Source: an uncultured Christensenella sp.
GTDB lineage: Bacteria > Bacillota > Clostridia > Christensenellales > UBA1242
NCBI GenBank assembly: GCA_948466185.1
Contig: CAOJZM010000003.1
Coordinates: 66,578-130,577, forward strand
DNA length: 64,000 nucleotides
Reading direction: 5' to 3'
The notes under the pieces are model-generated. The model had not been told where the DNA came from. It did no database searches and was given only the letters and a program-made list of their open reading frames with translations. Of this stretch, positions 44,625-55,330 are shown piece after piece. The position numbers were made by a program, and so were the translations under genes. Numbering within the stretch: position 1 is the stretch's first letter; each line of letters begins with the position of its first letter.

Positions 44625-45899
44625 TTACTTATTTTGAGATTTTAAAAATCCGATAATTTTATCCATCAAAATCTCATTTTCAAAATAAGCCATATCGTCT
44701 TTTGAAACATTCTTTTTAAATTCGCTCACTTCCATACCATACTGAGCTGCATAATCAGCCAGTTTTCCATCAAGGTCCGCCTCTGCAACCTCAATCTTAT
44801 TTTCAGCTACAAGTTTTTGAAGCACAAGTCTGGTCTTAACAGTCTTTTCAGCGTCCACCATCATTTTGTCATGGAATGCATCCATATTTGAGCCAGTGTA
44901 TGCAAGATAGTCTTCAAGTTTCATATTTTGATGCTCAAGTCTATGCTCAAAATTATGAATCATATAGTGTGCTTCATCATGAATCATTGAATGAGGGATA
45001 TCTACCTTACTTCCATTTACAACCTCTTCAATCAAAGAATTTTCATAATCAAAGTTTGCCTTTCTGTCTGCATCCAAAGAAAGTTTTTCCTTTAAACTCT
45101 TTTTATATTCATCCAGAGTTTCAAATTCTGTTGCATTTGAAATAAATTTGTCGTTAATTTCAGGAAGTTCTTTCCTTTCAACTTTTTTAACAGTAACTGC
45201 AAAAACTGCTGGTTTGCCCTGAAGTGATTTTTCTTGATAAACTTCTGGGAATGTCACTTTAACATCCTTGCTTTCACCCTTCTTCATACCAATAACTTGG
45301 TCTTCAAACCCCTCAATAAAAGTATGGGAGCCAAGCTCAAGCCTGTAGTTTTCTGAAGTACCACCATCAAACTTTTTGCCATTCACAGAACCTGAAAAAT
45401 CTATGGTTGCAATATCCCCATTTTCTGCTTTTGTTTCAACTTCAACAAAACGAGCATGTGCATTTCTCATTTTTTCAATTTCGGCCTCTATATCTTTTTC
45501 GGTTACTGTAACCTTTGCTTTCTTTGCCTTTAAAGTTGAAAGCGAGCCAAGGGTAACCTCTGGCATAAGATCAAAAGTAAGAGTTGCCTCAACACCTTTG
45601 TCTGCGGTAAAACTATCCATATTAACTTCTGGCATAGAAGCAGGACGAACATCTTTGTTTTCTGCCAAAAATTTTGAAAACTCTTTTGAAATAACATCAT
45701 TGAAAGCATCATCGAAGAATACAGTATCCCCATAATTTTGTTCAATTACCTTTCTTGGTACTTTGCCTTGGCGGAATCCTTGAACTTTGTACTTACCTTT
45801 ATTCTTTTCATAAGCTTGCTCAATTGCACTTTCCCAATCCTTTACATTTATTGTAACTTTTAAAATTCCTTGTTTTTCAGCGTTTGTGTATTTATACAT
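44625..45899 (-). CDS. tig: Trigger factor
   Basis: 424-residue ribosome-associated chaperone and prolyl isomerase. The N-domain has the ribosome docking loop FRQGKVPRKVIEQNYG, the FKBP domain lies at about 150-245 (IDFSGSVNGKKFDGG) and the C-terminal helical cradle follows. The ATG at 45899 lies behind AAAAAGGAG; a frame extension to 45920 is not needed. Confidence 0.97.
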   Translation of the reverse strand: MYKYTNAEKQGILKVTINVKDWESAIEQAYEKNKGKYKVQGFRQGKVPRKVIEQNYGDTVFFDDAFNDVISKEFSKFLAENKDVRPASMPEVNMDSFTADKGVEATLTFDLMPEVTLGSLSTLKAKKAKVTVTEKDIEAEIEKMRNAHARFVEVETKAENGDIATIDFSGSVNGKKFDGGTSENYRLELGSHTFIEGFEDQVIGMKKGESKDVKVTFPEVYQEKSLQGKPAVFAVTVKKVERKELPEINDKFISNATEFETLDEYKKSLKEKLSLDADRKANFDYENSLIEEVVNGSKVDIPHSMIHDEAHYMIHNFEHRLEHQNMKLEDYLAYTGSNMDAFHDKMMVDAEKTVKTRLVLQKLVAENKIEVAEADLDGKLADYAAQYGMEVSEFKKNVSKDDMAYFENEILMDKIIGFLKSQNK

Positions 45900-45984
45900 A
45901 ATTTTCTCCTTTTTAAACATTTATCTGAATGCTTATGATTATATCATAATAATAAAAATATATCAACTAAAAATGACTACGAAA

Positions 45985-46005
45985 AAAGGCGGAATATCCG
46001 TCTTT
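45985..46005 (-). terminator. Terminator after the small membrane gene pair
   Basis: On the - strand GACGGA/TCCGCC with a TAT loop and one mismatch, then T6. Confidence 0.65.
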
Positions 46006-46009
46006 TATA

Positions 46010-46399
46010 CTATTTGTGCACCTGAACCTTTAATGTAAAACATAGAATCAAGCAGCCAATAAATAGCCCTAAACAAAAGGCTATCTTGGCAATTTCTATA
46101 CTTTTTTCTTTCCATTTTGAACGACTAAATTTTTTTAAATATGCTTTGCGATTTTTTTCTACGTCTTCCAGCGTTAAGTTGGATTTATTTATCTTTTGTG
46201 CTATGTATAAATTAAATTCCTTTTCAATCTGTTTATGAAACCTGTTTATATAGTTTATTATCAAAATAACAGCCCAATAGAGAGAAATTAAACAAGAAAA
46301 AACAAGGGCAAAATATACAAATCCTGCCCACACGTTTTTTAATGCTCCACACACTATAATCAGTATAACCGCAAGTAAAGTAATTAAAAACTTTTTCAT
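46010..46399 (-). CDS. Orphan membrane protein
   Basis: 129-residue protein with an N-terminal pair of membrane helices (about 4-22 and 28-48), a charged cytoplasmic helix and a C-terminal helix (about 105-124). I do not recognise it. Its ATG overlaps the stop codon of the upstream gene (TAATG), so the two are translated together. Confidence 0.65.
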   Translation of the reverse strand: MKKFLITLLAVILIIVCGALKNVWAGFVYFALVFSCLISLYWAVILIINYINRFHKQIEKEFNLYIAQKINKSNLTLEDVEKNRKAYLKKFSRSKWKEKSIEIAKIAFCLGLFIGCLILCFTLKVQVHK

Positions 46400-46707
46400 T
46401 ATAAGCAATAAGGAATGATATACATAACGATAATCACAACAACGAAAATAATGTAACAAATCAACCAAGCAATGTGACGTTTTCTCTTTACCCAGAAAGC
46501 AGCCATGATCATAGCAAGGATGTAAGCAATTGAATCGCCGATAATTCTAAATGCATTTCCAACATTAACATTCTTTTGGAAAATAAGGTTAAAAATCAAA
46601 GCAATTGCTATACATGCTATCCCGATGTATGCAACAAAATCTAAAATTTTTTGAAAACCCCAAGAACCAGATGTTTTTGTTGTTGTACTTTTTTGTTTCT
46701 GTGCCAT
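46399..46707 (-). CDS. Orphan small membrane protein
   Basis: 102-residue protein with a Lys/Thr-rich start and three membrane helices (about 20-43, 52-72 and 80-99). No family recognised. It follows gapA by 12 bases with AAGGAGG and is coupled to the next orphan, so both may be made with GAPDH. Confidence 0.7.
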   Translation of the reverse strand: MAQKQKSTTTKTSGSWGFQKILDFVAYIGIACIAIALIFNLIFQKNVNVGNAFRIIGDSIAYILAMIMAAFWVKRKRHIAWLICYIIFVVVIIVMYIIPYCL

Positions 46708-46719
46708 TTTTTCCTCCTT

Positions 46720-47754
<1,035 letters not shown>

Positions 47755-47768
<14 letters not shown>

Positions 47769-48531
47769 CAATGGCCTTGGTTATATTCTTCTTCCCAATA
47801 CGCATGTTAAAACAATAAGTAATTAAAAGTAAGAAGGTTATAATCAAGCATATCGCATCAAGACAGGCAAGCAATAATCCAATAACAATATTAACTTTTG
47901 TAAATATGCTGACAACTGTTGTGACCACCACGCCAACAACTATCGACAAAATTGCAAACAATAATAACCGCAAAGCCATTTTTTTATCATATTTTATTTT
48001 TGATGGAGGCTCTCTTGTCGGAATTGCAGCCTGTGAAATTCCACGCCACCTATCAACACGTGTACAATAAGAAAGGTTGCTCACATTGGTCAACACATTT
48101 CCCAGATTTTTATCAAAATACACAAGAGATGTGTCCCCCTGAAAAAATTTTACCCCAAACACAGCTTTAACTATTTTGCACCAAAGGCCATACAAAAACT
48201 TCATAATAACGTTTTTTTGTGTTTGTTCACAAACCACAATCTGAGACTCTTGAGAGGTAAATCTATAAAACTCATCTTTAGTAAAAGGTTTACGGGCAAT
48301 AAAAACAGCCTCTCCAAGAAGAACTGCTTGCATGGCATTTATAATCTCCTCTCGGTCACTTCCATCCGCATACACCTTAACAATAGCATTAGGGACTTTG
48401 AAATCATAAACATTTGCTAAACTTTCAGTAACACCTATAACAATTTGAACATTCAAATCGGAACAAATTGATTTTGCTGAGTTTAAAAACTTTTCAGGAT
48501 TGTCAACCACGGGAATAAGCACATTAATCAT
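47755..48531 (-). CDS. Degenerate glycosyltransferase-like membrane protein
   Basis: 258-residue protein. Residues 1-160 look like a short family 2 glycosyltransferase fold: a beta-alpha start (NVLIPVVDNPEKFLNS), VKVYADGSDREEIINAM and VFIARKPF. The Asp-x-Asp site is not clear. Two membrane helices (about 188-212 and 218-243) end the protein. It lies between rpiB and gapA. Enzymatic activity is doubtful; it could be a membrane-bound regulator. Confidence 0.55.
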
Positions 48532-48540
48532 AAGTTTCTC

Positions 48541-48963
48541 CTATAATTTTTTTATCCGCCTTGCATGTCGGCCGCCTTCAAAGTCTGTCGTAAGGAAAAC
48601 TTTAACTATCTTAATTGCCTTACGCGGCTTCATATATCTTCCGGGAAGAATTAAAACATTTGCATCATTGTGACCACGTGCAAGAGCAGCCACCTGAGTG
48701 CTTGTGCAAAGAGCAGCTCGTATTTTTGGATTACGATTTGCGGAAATAACCATGCCATTTCCTGTGCCACAAATATAAATTCCAACATTACGTGAATCTT
48801 CTAAAACCTTGGCGTTTCCTGCTTTTGCGAAGTCCGGATAATCATCCCCTGCTTCACGACTATAACAGCCAACATCAATGGCTATTATATTCTCCTTATT
48901 GAAGAATTTTTTTAATTCTTCCTTTAATAAATAACCTGCATGGTCACTTGCCAAAATTATCAT
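48541..48963 (-). CDS. rpiB: Ribose-5-phosphate isomerase B
   Basis: 140-residue RpiB/LacAB family isomerase of the pentose phosphate pathway. It starts IILASDHAGYLLKEELKKF; the active Cys is in CGTGNGMVISANR, with the His/Asn loop RGHNDANVLILPGRY. The start overlaps the stop of the upstream phosphatase gene (ATGA). The pair matches ywlE-ywlF of Bacillus. Confidence 0.95.
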   Translation of the reverse strand: MIILASDHAGYLLKEELKKFFNKENIIAIDVGCYSREAGDDYPDFAKAGNAKVLEDSRNVGIYICGTGNGMVISANRNPKIRAALCTSTQVAALARGHNDANVLILPGRYMKPRKAIKIVKVFLTTDFEGGRHARRIKKL

Positions 48964-49382
48964 TGCTTCTCCCTCAATTTAAATAATAGAATTTTTATCC
49001 CACGTTGTAAGATTTTTGCTGTCTGTTCATACACAGCTTCATCTTGTCCATAAGGGTCAAGGACATCATGACCAATTAAGTCACCCATGGAAATGATTTT
49101 ACCTTCACCAAGATAAGCCTTTTGTGCTGAAGTCATGGTTACATATAATGTATTTTTATCAAGTTTGCCCAGTTTGATTGATTTTCTATTTACGCCGCTA
49201 GCCCCCATTTTCTTAAGAACCACTTTGGCATTATCTGTTATATTATCGCCACGAGCATCAATGCCGCGTGAACTTATTTTAATATTCTTTATACCAAGTT
49301 TTTTAAGCTCTAGTTTTGTAAGGCGTTCTGCCATAACACTGCGACAGGTATTGCCGGTGCATACATAGCAAATTTTAATCAT
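48960..49382 (-). CDS. Low-molecular-weight protein phosphatase
   Basis: 140-residue phosphatase with the P-loop VCTGNTCRS (Cys and Arg of Cx5R) at the N-terminus and the general acid Asp in LDPYGQDEAVY. In Firmicutes this form beside rpiB is usually the arginine phosphatase YwlE; the Thr after the first Gly of the loop favours that. The ATG at 49382 is chosen because it starts the family core behind AGGGG. Confidence 0.88.
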   Translation of the reverse strand: MIKICYVCTGNTCRSVMAERLTKLELKKLGIKNIKISSRGIDARGDNITDNAKVVLKKMGASGVNRKSIKLGKLDKNTLYVTMTSAQKAYLGEGKIISMGDLIGHDVLDPYGQDEAVYEQTAKILQRGIKILLFKLREKQ

Positions 49383-49450
49383 ATTTTCCCCTAGACAATT
49401 TGGATCCTGCAAAATAAGCACTAAGTCCTGTGATTATGATATCATAATAA

Positions 49451-49479
49451 TAAAAAAAAACAAAGTAATTAAACTTTAT
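49451..49479 (-). terminator. Weak terminator after rsfS
   Basis: On the - strand AAAGT/ACTTT followed by GTTTTTTTTT. Short stem. Confidence 0.45.
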
Positions 49480-49817
49480 TTTTTAGTTTTTTTAGAATTT
49501 TTATCATTTAATTCCACTTTTTTGTTTTGCCATAATTTGTCAAGATTATACTTTTCCCTTTGCTGTTGAATAAAACTATGAATAACAATGGTATCCAGAT
49601 CAAAAATGATCCATTCCCCTCGGCTATAACCTTCCGGCAATGTTGAGATATCAAATTTAATCATAAACGCATCAGCAAATTTTTTATTTTCACTGGCAGA
49701 ATTAAAGTGCTGAATAATGATAAAATCAGTCAAAGCCTTTTCAGCACTGACATCATATAATGCAATCTCCCTTCCCTTGCAATTGCGAACAAATTCTAAT
49801 ATCTCGTCTTGCACCAT
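49476..49817 (-). CDS. rsfS: Ribosomal silencing factor RsfS
   Basis: 113-residue protein that binds L14 and keeps ribosomal subunits apart in starved cells. It has the family centre DFIIIQHFNSASENKKFADA and the WIIFDLDTIVIHSFIQQQREKYNLDKLW segment, then a Lys/Asn-rich tail. The ATG at 49817 follows AGGAG. Confidence 0.93.
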   Translation of the reverse strand: MVQDEILEFVRNCKGREIALYDVSAEKALTDFIIIQHFNSASENKKFADAFMIKFDISTLPEGYSRGEWIIFDLDTIVIHSFIQQQREKYNLDKLWQNKKVELNDKNSKKTKK

Positions 49818-49923
49818 CAAACTCCTATGTTTATAAGTATATAGGATAAATATTAAAAAGTCAAATTAATATCATTATAAAATTATGTTTAAATTTCTCA
49901 TATTATGTTAAGCATTATATAGT

Positions 49924-50730
49924 ATGAAAAAATTGTTATTTATCCTGCAAAATGTATTCAAAATTTTTATTATATTTTTGCTTGTTTTTGTTTGGGCAAG
50001 ATACTTTATTCGTTCACTTTGGTGGTCAATCCTTGCAAGCACCTTGATCACCCTTGCAATTGACTTTTCAACAAGATTGGTTTTCAGAAAGAAAAACAAC
50101 AAAGCAAACCTTAAATTAAAAGAAAAGGAAGCTGCAGAAAACATCTTTCTTTCCCTCGTAACAAATAATCAATATATGGAATTTTTTCATAAATTGGTTA
50201 AATCAAAATACCCTTCCACTGAAAAAAAAGAAAAATATATTTTAATTAACCATAGTGAAAAAGTAAAAAGCGTGCTGTTTCCTTTATTAAAATTTTCTCC
50301 GCTCAATGTTGATGACTTGACAGAAATAATATCAACCATTAAGGATGAAAATGTAAAGAAAGTGGTCATAGCTACAGGAGAAATAGACAAAAATGCGCTT
50401 GTTTTTGCAAAGAATTTTGATTATGAAATTGTCATCTTAGACAAGTTTGAAACCTACAAGCACTTATATAAATTGTACGAAATCTACCCCGAAATATCCA
50501 TGCAATATAAGAAATCGCAAAAATTAAACTTCAAAGATTTGGTTGCATTTTCTTTCAATAAATCTAGGGCGAAGGGCTACCTTTTCTCTGCATTCGTATT
50601 GCTTCTTTCCAGCGTCTTTGTAAGGTCAAATCTTTATTATTTAATAATGGCATCCCTGCTTTTAATATTTGCTTTAATTTCCTATGCAAACCCATATTAC
50701 AACACCCTGCATCAAGAGGAAATATTATAA
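49924..50730 (+). CDS. Membrane protein with an Mrr-like middle domain
   Basis: 268-residue protein. Two N-terminal membrane helices (about 7-29 and 32-50), a soluble region (55-205) and two C-terminal helices (about 218-235 and 238-256). The middle contains NVKKVVIATGEIDKNALVFAKNF, a strand-helix pattern resembling the end of an Mrr-type nuclease fold, but no convincing catalytic motif. The start has a TTATAT immediately upstream and no ribosome binding site. Function unknown. Confidence 0.6.
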   Translation: MKKLLFILQNVFKIFIIFLLVFVWARYFIRSLWWSILASTLITLAIDFSTRLVFRKKNNKANLKLKEKEAAENIFLSLVTNNQYMEFFHKLVKSKYPSTEKKEKYILINHSEKVKSVLFPLLKFSPLNVDDLTEIISTIKDENVKKVVIATGEIDKNALVFAKNFDYEIVILDKFETYKHLYKLYEIYPEISMQYKKSQKLNFKDLVAFSFNKSRAKGYLFSAFVLLLSSVFVRSNLYYLIMASLLLIFALISYANPYYNTLHQEEIL

Positions 50731-50763
50731 TAAACACGGCTAAAGCTCGTAGTGATCTATAAC

Positions 50764-50792
50764 AAAAATGCACCCTTATTGGTGCTTTTTTA
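50764..50792. terminator. Terminator between converging genes
   Basis: GCACC/GGTGC with a 6-base loop, A5 on the left and T6 on the right. Confidence 0.75.
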
Positions 50793-51086
50793 AATTAACT
50801 CTATGTGTTTAAAGTCTTTTTTACTTGATTTTCGGTAAATGATAAAATTTGAGCCAATGACTTGAACAGGATCAGCATTCAGGCGTTTACAAACACTATC
50901 ACTCACCTCTCTGGCATGCAAATCACAATTTTTTAATACCTTAATTTTAATTAACTCCCGAGCCTCTAAAAGTGATGATATTGCTTCCAGCGAATTATCT
51001 GTTATTCCATCCTTGCCAATCTGCATCACTGGGTCAAGTGCATTCCCAAGCCCTCTTAAAAGTGCTCTTTGCTTTGTTGTTATCAT
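50790..51086 (-). CDS. yhbY: YhbY family RNA-binding protein
   Basis: 98-residue CRM-domain protein associated with pre-50S ribosomes. It has the family start [26 protein letters not shown] and ends with the [14 protein letters not shown] strand. The GxxG-like loop appears as GLGNAL. It lies next to obg, another 50S assembly factor, as in many genomes. Confidence 0.92.
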   Translation of the reverse strand: MITTKQRALLRGLGNALDPVMQIGKDGITDNSLEAISSLLEARELIKIKVLKNCDLHAREVSDSVCKRLNADPVQVIGSNFIIYRKSSKKDFKHIELI

Positions 51087-51108
51087 TTTTTCTTTCCTTT
51101 TAATCCAA

Positions 51109-51148
51109 TATATCGCTAGTATGCACACATATTACACACAAAATATTG
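51109..51148 (+). repeat. Divergent copy of the 40-base dispersed repeat
   Basis: Contains TAGTATGCACACATATTACACACAAAATATTG between obg and yhbY. Confidence 0.4.
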
Positions 51149-51151
51149 TAT

Positions 51152-52420
51152 TTAATCCATATATTCAAATTCTATATCTTTTATTTTTACAATGTCACCA
51201 TTTTTAAGACCGCGCTCTTTAAGCATATCTATTATGCCCATCTCTTGAAGTTTTGTTTGGAAATAGGCAAAGGAGCGAGTGTCACTCAGGATTACTCCTC
51301 GGATAAAATTATCAATCTTTCCCCCACTGACAACAAAGGTGCCGTTATCTTCACGAGTAATGTTAATAGAAGTATTGTCTTTTTTGTCAAAATCATGTTC
51401 TTCTATATCAAGAGGAGCCTTCTTTGGTAAGGTTGCAAGTTTTTCAAGTACAGCAAGCTTCAACTCTTCCACGCCCTTCATGGTTGCACCAGATATTTCA
51501 AGATGCGGAAGATTTACTTCTTTAACAAATCTTGCACGTTTAGCAGTAAATTCTTCCTCACTTAATAGGTCTATCTTTGAAAACACGATAATTTGAGGAG
51601 TCTTTGCAAGTTCTTTGCTATACTTTTCAAGTTCAAGGTTTATCTTTTTATAATCCTCAATGAAATCACGCCCCTCGCTTTCAGATATATCAATAAGATG
51701 AAGGATTAATCTCACCCGCTCGACATGTTTGAGAAAATAATGACCTAAGCCCTGCCCCTCACTTGCCCCCTCAATAAGTCCGGGGATATCCGCAACCACA
51801 AACGTTTGCCCTTTAACTGCACAAACCCCAAGATTTGGATACAGCGTTGTGAATGGGTAATTTGCAATCTTTGGATTTGCATTTGATACACAAGAAAGAA
51901 GTGTTGATTTACCTACATTAGGAAATCCAACCAATCCCACATCAGCAATAGTTTTCAGTTCCAATACAACTTCTCGAGATTGTGTCACTTCTCCCGTTTG
52001 TGAATAGTGAGGTGCTTGTTTAATAGAAGATTTATAATAAGCGTTCCCGTGTCCACCATTGCCACCCTTCAAAGCAACAAACTTCATTCCGTCTTGATAT
52101 AAATCAGCAATAATTTTATCAGATTTGGCGTCAATGATTACCGTGCCACAAGGGACTTCAATGATTTCATCTTTTCCACTTGCTCCTGTTTGAAGTTTCT
52201 TTGCACCATTCTCACCATCACCTGCAACAAATTTCTTTTTAAAACGAAAACTATAAAGGGTGTTCATATTCTTGGTTGCAACAAAAACAATGTTGCCACC
52301 CTTTCCACCTTCGCCACCGTCTGGGCCGCCATTGGCAACCAACTTAGTGCGGAGAAAAGATATGGCACCACTGCCACCATTTCCCGCTTTAATTGAAATT
52401 TTCACCCTATCTAAAAACAA
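51152..52420 (-). CDS. obg: GTPase Obg/CgtA
   Basis: 422-residue GTPase of large-subunit assembly and stress response. The glycine-rich Obg fold spans 1-158, the G domain has P-loop GFPNVGKST, the switch DIPGLIEGA and the base motif FSKIDLL, and a C-terminal OCT domain follows (about 345-422). Full length. Confidence 0.97.
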   Translation of the reverse strand: MFLDRVKISIKAGNGGSGAISFLRTKLVANGGPDGGEGGKGGNIVFVATKNMNTLYSFRFKKKFVAGDGENGAKKLQTGASGKDEIIEVPCGTVIIDAKSDKIIADLYQDGMKFVALKGGNGGHGNAYYKSSIKQAPHYSQTGEVTQSREVVLELKTIADVGLVGFPNVGKSTLLSCVSNANPKIANYPFTTLYPNLGVCAVKGQTFVVADIPGLIEGASEGQGLGHYFLKHVERVRLILHLIDISESEGRDFIEDYKKINLELEKYSKELAKTPQIIVFSKIDLLSEEEFTAKRARFVKEVNLPHLEISGATMKGVEELKLAVLEKLATLPKKAPLDIEEHDFDKKDNTSINITREDNGTFVVSGGKIDNFIRGVILSDTRSFAYFQTKLQEMGIIDMLKERGLKNGDIVKIKDIEFEYMD

Positions 52421-52438
52421 ATTCTTACACCTTTATAT

Positions 52439-53155
52439 TTAAAAGTTTTTCATATTTTTAATTTCTATACTTGGCACCGTAATATCTTTAGGTAAATCAA
52501 GAAGATATTTGATTACATTCACAACATCTTTTGCTTCAAGACCAGTGTCCATAATTTCTTTTGAAAGTTCATCATTTGCATTGACGTAAAAGTCAGTCTT
52601 AATGAGTCCCGGACAAACATCCGTCATTTTAATATTGTGTTTTGCAAGGTCTGTCAAAACTGCTTGCGAAAATGCTCGACTGCCATGTTTTGAAGCATTA
52701 TACACTGGACAGAACTCCTCAGTCACAATTCCGCTTTGCGAATTGATATTTATTATTTGACCGTATCCCTGCTTTTTCATAATAGGAAAGACCGATTTAA
52801 TCATGGCAATTGTGCCGAAAGTGTTTGTATCAATAATTTGCTTGATTCGGTCATAAGTGTTGATCTCTGCAAAATGTTCGTTTTCCTGCTGAGATAACTC
52901 GCCCTTAGTCCAAACCCCTGCACAATTTATAAGAACGTCAATCTTCTTTACACTCTTCTTTATATCTTCAGAAACAAGGATTAGCTTTTCGATATTGGTT
53001 ATATCGCAAACATAACAATCACAAGCATATCTTTTCGCCACCGCTTTTAATTTCTTTTCATCTTTATCAATCAAAATCAGTTTTTCATTTTGAAGTAGTT
53101 TAGCCGTTTCTTTACCGACTCCACTTGCAGCTCCTGTAATTATTATTGTTTTCAT
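52439..53155 (-). CDS. Short-chain dehydrogenase/reductase
   Basis: 238-residue NAD(P)-dependent oxidoreductase. Cofactor motif TGAASGVGKE, the NCAGVW loop, catalytic Ser in NSQSGIV, and YNASKHGSRAF with Tyr and Lys. The Asp in LIDKDEKK after strand 2 suggests preference for NAD. The substrate is unknown. It sits between nth and obg. Confidence 0.9.
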   Translation of the reverse strand: MKTIIITGAASGVGKETAKLLQNEKLILIDKDEKKLKAVAKRYACDCYVCDITNIEKLILVSEDIKKSVKKIDVLINCAGVWTKGELSQQENEHFAEINTYDRIKQIIDTNTFGTIAMIKSVFPIMKKQGYGQIININSQSGIVTEEFCPVYNASKHGSRAFSQAVLTDLAKHNIKMTDVCPGLIKTDFYVNANDELSKEIMDTGLEAKDVVNVIKYLLDLPKDITVPSIEIKNMKNF

Positions 53156-53173
53156 ATTCGCACCTCTTTAAAA

Positions 53174-53788
53174 CTATTTTTTATCCACACAAATTTCTGT
53201 AAACGGACAGCCTTCACATTCTGGCTTTTGAGCTTTACATTTATATCTCCCAAAATGTACCATTTGAAGATGAAGTTCGCTCCAGTCTTTTGCAGGAAAA
53301 CATTTCATAAGAGCCTGCTCGCATTTGTGCGGGTCAGATGTATTCGCAAGTCCCAGTCTATTTGACACCCTAAGCACATGAGTATCCACTGCAATCGCAT
53401 CCCCTTTAAACGCTTCCGAATAAACCACATTTGCAGTCTTTCTACCCACGCCTGCAAGTGTTTGCAGTTCTTCCAAACTATTTGGCACCTCTCCATTATA
53501 TTTTTCCACAAGGGCCCTGCTCATATTCAAAATATTCTTTGCTTTATTATGATAAAAACCACAAGAATGAATTAATGTTTCAAGTTCTTCCTGAGAAAGC
53601 GTTAGCATGCTTTCTGGGGTATTGTACTTTTTAAACAGTTCACTTGCAACGATATTTACACGCTTATCTGTACACTGTGCAGAAAGTATAACTGCAACAA
53701 GGAGTTCGTAAGGCGATTTGTATTCCAACTCACACTTAGGAGAAGGAAACATCATATTAAGATGGTTTTTTATATCTTTTGCATCCAT
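53174..53788 (-). CDS. nth: Endonuclease III
   Basis: 204-residue base-excision DNA glycosylase/AP lyase for oxidised pyrimidines. The HhH motif is LQTLAGVGRKTANVV with the catalytic Lys, the Asp is in AVDTHVLRVSNRLG, and the iron-sulfur cluster loop is C-x6-C-x2-C-x5-C at the C-terminus. Confidence 0.97.
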   Translation of the reverse strand: MDAKDIKNHLNMMFPSPKCELEYKSPYELLVAVILSAQCTDKRVNIVASELFKKYNTPESMLTLSQEELETLIHSCGFYHNKAKNILNMSRALVEKYNGEVPNSLEELQTLAGVGRKTANVVYSEAFKGDAIAVDTHVLRVSNRLGLANTSDPHKCEQALMKCFPAKDWSELHLQMVHFGRYKCKAQKPECEGCPFTEICVDKK

Positions 53789-53794
53789 ATTTCT

Positions 53795-55258
53795 TTACCT
53801 CATAATAGGAAATAAAATACTATCACGAATGTTAGGAAGGTCATACATAAGCATGATAAATCTATCAACTCCAAACCCTAGTCCCGAGATTGGCGGCATT
53901 CCATGTTCCATTGCAAGAAGGAAATCCTCATCAAGATCCATTGCCTCATCGTCACCTGCATTCTTATCACGAAGCTGCTCTTCAAGAGTCTTTCTTTGCA
54001 TAAGCGGGTCAACAAGCTCAGAATAAGCATTACATATTTCTGCTCCATAAACAACCACTTGGAACGCGTCAGTTATTCTGTCAGTTGCATCGTTTCTTCG
54101 TGCAAGTGTCTTCAGTACGGCTGGATAGTTGTAAAGGATTGTTGGATTTACTATTCCCTCTCTTATCTTTTTCTTGTAAATAAAGTCAATAACCGCTCTC
54201 ACCGACTTATACTCTTCAAGTTCACTCTTTTTAAATAATCCAGATGCAATGACTTTATCTTTAAATACATTCACATCATCAATTTCAAGGAAATCAAAAC
54301 CTAAAATTTCACGCATTCTTTCAACATAATTGATTCTGTCCCACTCGCTGCCAAACTCAATAGTATAACCTTGATAATTAACTGTGGTGGTGCCTAAGCA
54401 ACTTAAAAGAAGTTCTTTCAAAAAGTCTTGGAAGAATTTGATATTATCCTCAAAGTCCCAGTATGAAGCATACCATTCCACCTGAGTAAACTCTTGAAGA
54501 TGTGTTGCGTCCATACCTTCGTTACGGAAATCTTTGCCAAGTTCAAACACCCTGTCAAATCCACCAGCAATACATTGTTTAAGCCAAGTTTCTGTTGCAA
54601 TACGAAGGTTGCATTCAAGATCAAGTGCATTATGTTTTGTGAAGAATGGTTTCGCACTCGCTCCGCTGACATTTGTTTGAATAATAGGAGTTTCAACTTC
54701 AAGGAAACCGTGGTCCTCCAAATATCTACGTATAAAGGATACCATCTTGCTTCGTCCCAAGAAAACCTTTCTTGCATCCTCGTTTGAAACAAGGTCAAGA
54801 TAACGTTGACGATATTTGCTTTCAGTATCAACAAGTCCATGGAACTTTTCAGGAAGCGGACGCATTGCTTTACTCAATAAAACAACTTTTTCAGCTTTAA
54901 CTGTCACTTCTCCTGTTTGAGTTGTATAAACCTCTCCTTCCACTCCAACAAAGTCTGCAATGTCAACAAACTTCTTGTAAAAAGCGTAGGCCTCTTCATC
55001 AAGCTCATTACGCCCCACCGAAATTTGAATTTTATCTTCGATATCGCGGATTTGCATAAAACCAAATTTACCCATCACACGTTTAAAAATAACTCGGCCT
55101 GCAATTTTAACCTTCTGCCCAAGTTTCTCCCTTGCCTCTTTAATCTTGCAAGTTCTTTCAAATTTTGCTTTGTAAGGGATTTCTCCCATCTCTCTTAAAT
55201 CTAAGATTTTTTGCTTTCTTACATCAACCTCTGATGATAATGTTTGTATTTCTGCCAT
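53795..55258 (-). CDS. lysS: Lysine-tRNA ligase, class II
   Basis: 487-residue synthetase. The OB-fold anticodon domain (about 55-150) is followed by the class II core with motif 2 (FELGKDFRNEGMDATHLQEFTQVEWY) and motif 3 (GLGFGVDRFIMLMYDLPNIRD). GAGAGG precedes the ATG. No T-box is seen upstream. Confidence 0.97.
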   Translation of the reverse strand: MAEIQTLSSEVDVRKQKILDLREMGEIPYKAKFERTCKIKEAREKLGQKVKIAGRVIFKRVMGKFGFMQIRDIEDKIQISVGRNELDEEAYAFYKKFVDIADFVGVEGEVYTTQTGEVTVKAEKVVLLSKAMRPLPEKFHGLVDTESKYRQRYLDLVSNEDARKVFLGRSKMVSFIRRYLEDHGFLEVETPIIQTNVSGASAKPFFTKHNALDLECNLRIATETWLKQCIAGGFDRVFELGKDFRNEGMDATHLQEFTQVEWYASYWDFEDNIKFFQDFLKELLLSCLGTTTVNYQGYTIEFGSEWDRINYVERMREILGFDFLEIDDVNVFKDKVIASGLFKKSELEEYKSVRAVIDFIYKKKIREGIVNPTILYNYPAVLKTLARRNDATDRITDAFQVVVYGAEICNAYSELVDPLMQRKTLEEQLRDKNAGDDEAMDLDEDFLLAMEHGMPPISGLGFGVDRFIMLMYDLPNIRDSILFPIMR

Positions 55259-55330
55259 ATTAAACCTCTCTTTGTAACATTATCACAAGCAAAGATTTTT
55301 GTCAAACTTATTTATGTATTATCCGCCTAT

